64,000 nt of DNA. It comes from Brienomyrus brachyistius. Taxonomy: Eukaryota > Chordata > Actinopteri > Osteoglossiformes > Mormyridae. The stretch lies in assembly GCF_023856365.1 (NCBI RefSeq), contig NW_026042747.1, positions 1 through 64,000 of the forward strand, read 5' to 3'. Shown here in pieces: positions 57,721 to 64,000 of the stretch (the stretch's first letter is position 1; every line of letters starts with the position of its first letter). The translations under genes and the position numbers were made by a program. Below the pieces are notes generated by a model, which was given only the letters and a program-made list of their open reading frames with translations, did not search any database and was not told the DNA's origin.

Positions 57721-59125
57721 CATATTAAAGCAACACCAGGGAGGTTTACAACCTGATCCTTAAAATTATCGACCCGTAATTCCACCTTGAAAACCCCTAA
57801 AGAACAGTAGTTTACCCCATGACTCACTGCCCCATTCAAACAAAAAAAAAACAGGTTTTTGGGGTAACCTTTAGGTCAGCTCTTCAAAACCAGGTATGAG
57901 GACTCTTCAGCTAATCAGTCCTCTAATTAGAAATCTAATTAGGGAGTTGCAGCGAAAACCTGCATACACACCGGCCCTTTGCGGATAAGATTGTTCACCC
58001 CTGAAACAAGCAAACAGAAAGGCTGCTACACTGCAAATTCAATATGCCCGCCGATGCTCCCCCAAATCTATCAGGACCCTGCCTGTCTTTCCCGTGCCTG
58101 CTCCTTTGCCAATATGCCCTACCATCGGAACATGCACAGCCATCTCGCCCCGGCTATGCCTCCAGTCCGAACTGCAGTTCCTATACCTGCCTATAATTGC
58201 CTGGCTACAATCCATCCCCCAAAATGAAATTGATGACCCAACGATCACAGCTAAGAATTCTATCCCCAAACCACTGGTCTTCCTCCCCAACCGAACGATC
58301 ATTCACTGACCGTGGTAACTTATAAGGGTTGGTATGATGACCAGTGGTGGACCTCACCGAACGTTTAACTGGTCTCTACACCTCGGGGGGGACATAACCT
58401 CCTCCATTATACGAGGCCTACTTGTGGATGCTCTATTGCGACCCCTCCCACCAGCCCTGTCCCCGTAAAACCACAGAGTCCTCATCCGATTCCATTTCTG
58501 TTGCCCCTGTGGGCAACCCAGACTCAGGAGACATTACCAGAACATCTTCCCCTGACATAACAACCCCCTGTGGTACTGGACGCAACTCTGTTCGGTGAAC
58601 TTGACGGACAACCCCGTCCCCCTCCATTGGAGTTGCAGAGTAAACTGCACCCTGATCTTGGGGACACCGAACTACCATATACAAACAGGCATCCCAATGA
58701 TCCTGTATTTTACCTCGAACATGGTTCCGCAAACACACCAGCTGACCTTCATCAAACCCCTAATCATTAACCAACTCATTGTGTTTCCGATTTCGTGGTG
58801 TGGCTTGTTCCTCCAACTAAGCCTTCACATACTCTTGAAGCACCTGCAAACTTTCCTGATGGTTTTGTACCCATTCCTCCAAAGGTCCACCATACTGACT
58901 GATCCCGGCAGGAGCCTGAAGATAGTGTATCGGTAATCGAGGCTCACAGCCAGACCTTAAATAAAAAGGCATCATCCAGTCATTTGGTGGGGTGTAGTAT
59001 TGTAAGCTTCTCTGCTGGAGGAAGTGTGTGAAGCAAATTGTGCAAAAAAAATATTAAAGCAACACCAGGGAGGTTTACATCTAGATCCTTAAAATGATCG
59101 ACCTGCAATTCCACCTTGAAAATCC
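57721..59125 (-). mobile_element. Ty3/gypsy-like remnant with flanking direct repeats
   Basis: Minus-strand reading from about 58915: APAGISQYGGPLEEWVQ, then CLRNHVRGKIQDHWDACLYM and VRQVHRTELRPVP (58738-58433). This is the C-terminal end of a gypsy-type integrase, with stops upstream. A 70-bp word (AAAGCAACACCAGGGAGGTT) occurs at 57721-57790 and 59053-59122 in the same orientation on either side, possibly LTR remnants. Most of pol is missing. Confidence 0.6.
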
Positions 59126-59919
59126 AATTACCATATAAAGGATACAAGATGTAAAGATGACAAATGACATGGCACACATTTGTTGTTTAGACTGTTGTGT
59201 CAGGTTAATTGAAAGCTGAAGGATCTTAGTGTTTACTAGTCTAAGTAACAGAATGTCTAAACACTGTGCTTGCCTTTATGGGTTTTTAAGCAGAACATAT
59301 AGGTATAGAAACATATTAACATTACGTTTCACGATTCACTGACTGGAGAATAGGAGAATATACACATCAATATTACTACTTAAGTTAACTAACCCTAATC
59401 CCAACCCCTATTGGCACGGAGCCCGCCAGGGTTCAGGTGAGATATAAATCTGTAATCTGTATCAATGGTTTTGCTATCCATACCCACCCTATTAATGTTA
59501 GCTTCCCAGGGTTTCTTGTTAGACAAGCTCTGTGTCTCTCTATACCCCCATTTACTGCACGACTGATTGTCCATTTATAAAGAATCAAATAGGGTGAAGA
59601 TGGTTTTAGTTTACAATTACTCTGGAAGGTGACCAGATTAAAAAAAAACTAAATACCATGCCTACGTGTATGTAATCTCCATCACAGTCCCCATTTTCCC
59701 CATAATCCTCGTTTTGATAGTGCCAATTTGTGTAATGTGAGTTTTTTTTTTTTTTAAAAAACTGTTATAGAAGAACATACTGGATGCCACATGTGTACAA
59801 TTACCCCTTTCTAATTAGTGGGGTCCGTTGTGTCAGCTACAGCCTTTACTAACATACACATAAGTATACAGTCTTACAGCACTTTTGTTTTCCTTTTGTA
59901 TTTAATGGTTTTCCATTTA
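59126..59919. other. No recognised gene
   Basis: AT-rich; nothing named. Confidence 0.3.
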
Positions 59920-60278
59920 GGGGGCAGCATGGTGGTGCAGTGGTTAGCACTGTTGCCTCACACCTCTAGGGCCCGGGTTCGAGTCTCCACCTGGGTCACA
60001 TGTGTGTGGAGTTTGCATGTTCTACCCATGTCATCGTGGGGTTTCCTCCGGGTACTCTGGTTTCCCCCACAGTCCAAAAACATGCTGAGGCTAATTGGAG
60101 TTGCTAAATTGCCCATAGGAGTGTATGCGTGAGTGAATAGTGTGTGAGTGTGCCCTGCGATGGGCTGGCCCGCCATCCTGAGTTGTTCCCTGTCTCGTGC
60201 CCATTGCTTCCGGGATAGGCTCCAGACCCCCCGCGATCCAGTAGGATAAGCGGTTTGGAAAATGGATGGATGGATGGA
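59920..60278 (+). mobile_element. tRNA-derived SINE, full length
   Basis: Head GGCAGCATGGTGGTGCAGTG with A-box-like GTGGTTAGCAC, B box GGTTCGAGTCTCC at about 59977, and tail ATGGATGGATGGATGG. It is the best preserved copy in the window. Confidence 0.85.
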
Positions 60279-60284
60279 CAGTTT

Positions 60285-60572
60285 TCCATTTGAGGAATTA
60301 GCAAAAAACTGCAGTGCATGATGGGTAGGATCTAAAGGCTGCCTAACGCCCTTAATTTGTTTGCAATTTCGCCAGGTAGGCTACCTTCTTTAAACTGCGT
60401 TTTGCTAGACTACACATTTCGAGATGTTTTATTGTAGTCTTGGTAAATATATATATATAGTTTAGCCTAACCCAGCCACTTAAGGGAGCAAGCCAGCTCA
60501 GGTAGGTGCCAGTCCCAAGCCCGGATTAATGGAGAGGGTTGGCGTCAAGAAATAAAGAGAAATAAAGACAAC
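60285..60572 (-). mobile_element. Inverted partial copy of the 48.7-kb hAT-like element
   Basis: Reverse complement of parts of 48752-49230: CTGCAGTGCATGATGGGTAG, GGTAGGCTACCTTCTTTAAA and GCCCGGATTAATGG are shared, with an internal deletion. Confidence 0.75.
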
Positions 60573-60621
60573 TAATACTCCTAGTTTGCGAGATCTGACT
60601 GCAATGGCAGCACTGCTACAA

Positions 60622-61115
60622 GGGTGTGGATAAATCTATACAAATATCACCTGCATGCACATTACTTCTTTTACAATAACCAACTCCTGATCCATACTGT
60701 TAGTCGTGAAAAAAAAAACTATCGTGTACATAGAGGCCCTGTGTAAAAAGATAACTGCCAAGGAAAAGATCAAAAACATTTATTTCAAGGATACAAAGTT
60801 TTTATGGTCATGTACAGTGTACAGTGCAATTCTTATTTGATTAACTTGAATGTCTCCACAGACTAGACGATTAAACAAATAAAGCAGCGCAACATTACAA
60901 TAACTAATAACAAATAAACAAAGCTCACGAGTACTATTACAGTATTTATATCATTTATTTAAACTTAATTTTACCAGGTAAATTAACTACAAAGCAGTTA
61001 CCACTGCTTTACCTGCTTCTCGGGAGAAATAGCAGATATACGTCATGTATGTGACTAAATTCTTAAGCCAATAAGGGCAAAGTTGTGTCGTAATGGAGGC
61101 GGATCCAGTTTGTGC
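60622..61115 (+). repeat. ~485-bp dispersed repeat, copy 2
   Basis: Same orientation and extent as 34905-35395. A 43-bp word (GACACTACGGGCATGTAAAT) starts just after it at 61129 and is repeated at 61533. Confidence 0.8.
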
Positions 61116-61171
61116 AGCCGGTTAAAGACACTACGGGCATGTAAATGGAGAACGAAATTATAGTTATAATT

Positions 61172-61320
61172 CGGCGTGTTCGCGAAAACGACTTCATTTA
61201 TTTTCTTATTGATTTATCGACAGACCATCATACTTTTTAGACGTTATAATAACAACACTCTATTGATCCCCAAAGAGAGAAATTCTCTCCTTGCCTGCCC
61301 CCTCTTACTGTCCATGATAC
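61172..61320 (+). repeat. Direct repeat with 62193-62308
   Basis: GTGTTCGCGAAAACGACTTC through TGTCCATGATACACAA occurs twice about 1 kb apart. The second copy lacks two short internal blocks. They may be flanks of one mobile element or a segmental duplication. Confidence 0.75.
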
Positions 61321-61804
61321 ACAAGCACATATGTAGAAAAACGTCAGCTTGGAAGCCAAGGCTGGACTTAACCTACTCTATTCTGGTATTCTGTTCTCCC
61401 AAGTAAGGCATCCCAAGTTCGAATCCAACTTCCGACAAAAGTTCTTCAATCGCTACAGCACAATTTGAGCCACTGATCGGCTTTAATTGCTTTGTTTTAT
61501 TTTTGCGTTTCAGGCAAAACTACATAACACTTAAAGACACTACGGGCATGTAAATGGAGAACGAAATTATAGTTATAGCGAATCTCCTACACACAATACC
61601 AAGGTTACCGAACTTTGGTCAGCTGGCCGGAGTGAGACGTTCAATTCCCGTAAGATTTCTTTGCGCCAGCCTGAGAGTCTGAAAACACGTCACACCAGAT
61701 GCATGAGAGATGGAAACCTGGGATATTCAGTCGAATCAGATCAAATATGATGCTAAGTTAGTACTAAGTTAAAATATGTTCCGCACTTGTAACATGCACC
61801 CATG

Positions 61805-62150
61805 ATTTGGAACAGCAGCATACCTGTCAAGGTTTGGATTTGAAAATAAAGGAAATTTTCCGGCACCCGCCGTGAGCCATCCGCAACCAGGCTCCAGTAT
61901 CCCTTACATTTTAAGACAGGAAATATAAAATAATATAAATATATAAAATATATAAAATATATTTTTGGCCACAACCGGGATTCGAACCCCGGTCTCCCGT
62001 GTGAAAGGCGGCGATCTTACCACTACACTATCCAGCAACTATATAATATAAGGGAGATTTACGGGAAAATACTAATACGGGAGGACGGCGGGAAAGAGAA
62101 GTAAAATACGGTAGTTTCCCGGCCAAAACGGGAGACTTGACAGCTATGGC
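61805..62150. mobile_element. Non-autonomous element with inverted ends
   Basis: Ends CATACCTGTCAAG and CTTGACAGCTATG are near-inverted repeats, and CCGGGAAACTACCGTATT-type text on the minus strand matches a widespread fish element. A tRNA-like sequence sits in its centre. Confidence 0.6.
61975..62040 (-). tRNA. tRNA-like pseudogene, Glu-type anticodon loop
   Basis: Minus strand contains an A-box-like TAGTGTAGTGGTAAGATC, an anticodon loop CTTTCAC (TTC), and a T arm CCGGGGTTCGAATCCCGG. The T stem has one mismatch, the anticodon stem pairs poorly and I find no pairing acceptor stem. It resembles tRNA-Asp/Glu bodies. It is most likely a tRNA-derived insertion, not a working tRNA. Confidence 0.45.
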
Positions 62151-62638
62151 TGTCTCTGGCCACGCCCCCTACAGTCGGTCCGGCCCCTGTTCGCGTGTTC
62201 GCGAAAACGACTTCATTTATTTTCTTATTGATTTATCGACAGACTTTTTAGACGTTATAATAACAACACTCTATTGATCCCCCTCTTACTGTCCATGATA
62301 CACAATGACGAGACACATGTTCACTAATGACGAGAACTATTCTATTTTTCATGCCGGGGGTCCTTCAAATCTTACATTTACAAATCTTGTTCTTGTTCTC
62401 TGCTTTCTCCTTTCTCGTTCCCGTAGATATATATTATTATACGGAGATTTACGGAGTCTTCAAAGACGGTCCGGCTCCAGCTCAAGGATCACTGTTGCTG
62501 TGGTGTAGATCAGCTGATCTGTAGTAGTCTTCTACGTACATCTTCTAGTAGACCTTCTGAGGGTACTTCACGCATTCTTGGTCGGAGGGTCCAGGTTTCC
62601 AGCTTAGCTTATTTCTTATTTCTCAGGTCAGCTGCTCT

Positions 62639-63148
62639 TGTTTGGGATGTGCTTGACCGGCGTATACGACAGCGTGTACCAGTTCCCACTAATATCCAAC
62701 AACTTCGCACAGCCATTGAAGAGGAGTGGACCAACATTCCACAGGCCACAATTGACAATCTGATAAACTCTATGCGAAGAAGATGTGTTGCATTGCATGA
62801 GGCAAATGGTGGTCACACCAGATACTGACCGGTTCTGAGTCCCCAGACCCCCAATAAAGCAAAAAACTGCACATTCCAGGGTGGCCTTTTATTGTGGGCA
62901 GTATAAGGTACACCTGTGCACTACCCATGATGTCAGATCAGCATCTTGATGTGGCACACCTGTGAGGTGGGATGGATTATCTCAGCAAAGCAGAAGTGCT
63001 CACTATCACACATTTAGACTGATTTGTGAGAAATGTTTGAGAGAAATGGTAATATTGTGTATCTGGAATGAATTGTAGGTCTTTAAGTCCATCTCATGAA
63101 AAATGGGAGCAGAAACAAGAGTGTTGCGTTTATATTTTTGTTCAGTAT
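62639..63148 (+). mobile_element. Tc1-like copy, 5'-truncated
   Basis: From TGTTTGGGATGTGCTTGACC to TTGTTCAGTAT it matches 53174-53683 almost base for base, including transposase residues after VEH and the right terminal repeat. The left half is absent. Confidence 0.9.
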
Positions 63149-63229
63149 AGAATAAGCCCAGATTTATGTTTATTCAGTGGAGATAAGTACAACCTCTAAA
63201 GATAGGCCTACACCCGTTTTGGCAGTGTC

Positions 63230-63632
63230 TCCGGATCCCATGACAAATAATGCCTTCAGTACATCCTCCTCAACCCACACTGAAAGCAGAAGTGCTATGG
63301 GCTTTGCAAACGGTTTGCCGACATCACTCCTATACGTCCAATGATGACATTCACACCGTCTCCAGGGTGATGTTCCCTGACTCGCAGGGTCACTTGTGGT
63401 AAAGATAAAACCGCTTTTCTTGCGCGATTTGGACTCGCTCCATATATTAAAAGGGAGCTTCGTTGTCATGTTTGACGTAAGTATGAACAGGACCATCAAA
63501 AGAAAACAACTGGATGTGCATGTCAGGTATTGGGTGAATTATGAGAATGGCTCTCGAGTGCAGTCCTGGTTCTGGGATCACAGTACATGAGCCACTCCAC
63601 CGCTGAAGACTTACTGGAGAAGTTTAAGGTAA
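63230..63632 (+). mobile_element. Transposase-like exon fragment
   Basis: One frame reads GSFVVMFDVSMNRTIKRKQL then VRYWVNYENGSRVQSWFWDH; after a shift MSHSTAEDLLEKFK precedes GTAAGC at 63633. This series occurs in hAT-like transposase proteins of fish. The frame shift marks decay. The remaining 370 bp of the window show nothing further. Confidence 0.5.
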
Positions 63633-64000
63633 GCCATTCAATAACATTTAAACTCATTAACGAACCCATGATTTTTAAATATCCATGGTTTATCTTTACA
63701 TGTGTTTAAATGGGAGAACCATATTTATTGGTAAGCATATTTTAAAGATTTTATTGCTGCTTCATGGCTTTTGCTGCAAAAAAAATAGTTCATTGAGGAA
63801 ATAGAATGTTTAAGTGTTGTGTAGCAACATGTACAGCTGTTGTACAGGCAAAAACTCTGGCTCAGTCCAAAGGAGGTGGATATAGGAATGGCTGTCATCA
63901 AGGTGGGACTTCTGTGAATTCACTGGTATCTTTACATACAAATGTATCAAACAATTGTGAAGTAAAAAATATGTGAATAACATGGAGTTTGAGCTGGTTT

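Noticed and set aside
61975..62040. Functional tRNA-Glu
   Set aside because: No pairing acceptor stem, a T-stem mismatch, and a position inside a transposon.

Overview
This window is a stretch of ray-finned (teleost-type) fish genome. Evidence: intron-bearing genes with GT/AG splice sites, a novel immune-type receptor (NITR-like) gene, a Brachyury-like gene, teleost tRNA-derived SINEs ending in (ATGG)n, many CR1/L2-type LINEs, Tc1/mariner and hAT elements, and long AT-rich satellites. Most long open frames are transposon pieces or low-complexity shadows. The species is not identified.

Three host-gene loci are supported. (1) 10775-12763 (+) holds the last three exons of a T/Brachyury (tbxt) gene. 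Splice sites and phases are conserved, but there are single-base frameshifts, no upstream T-box exons were found, and a 276-bp solo LTR flanked by the 5-bp duplication CTGCG sits in the last exon. (2) 18261-22522 (+) is a six-exon inhibitory NITR-like receptor: leader, V-J-like Ig domain, second Ig domain with a J-like end, transmembrane exon and two cytoplasmic exons with ITIM-like tyrosine motifs. Both Ig exons are out of frame while the membrane and signalling exons are intact. (3) 46158-48345 (+) is a four-exon secreted cystatin-fold gene whose six cysteines are spaced like chemerin (RARRES2); exon 1 is one base short. Two weaker host candidates are an Ig-like exon near 50.3 kb and a two-exon open start near 13 kb.

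Layout: 0.5-4.1 kb, tail-to-tail LINEs, a solo LTR and a gag fragment. 6.4-10.3 kb, a broken integrase gene followed by an inverted repeat with arms over 500 bp. 10.8-12.8 kb, tbxt. 14-17.9 kb, integrase remnant, hairpin, hAT element, SINE. 18.2-22.5 kb, NITR. 24-33 kb, nested LINE/LTR/SINE insertions. 34-40 kb, sparse, with small DNA transposons. 40.9-42.7 kb, a 46-bp minisatellite with a 690-bp (15-unit) higher-order period. 44.9-46 kb, LINEs. 46-48.3 kb, chemerin-like gene. 48.7-52.5 kb, hAT and proline-rich LTR element. 52.5-55.6 kb, an internally deleted Tc1 element beside an eight-unit AT-rich satellite. 57-64 kb, gypsy remnant, SINE, dispersed repeats, a hAT-like element containing a tRNA-like sequence, a truncated Tc1 copy and a transposase exon.

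The genes form no operon or pathway; NITR and chemerin-like genes are both immune-related, but the spacing and intervening repeats give no evidence of co-regulation. Several frame breaks in unrelated genes are one-base changes, some in short base runs, so assembly error must be excluded before calling pseudogenes. The LTR insertion in tbxt is not explained that way.
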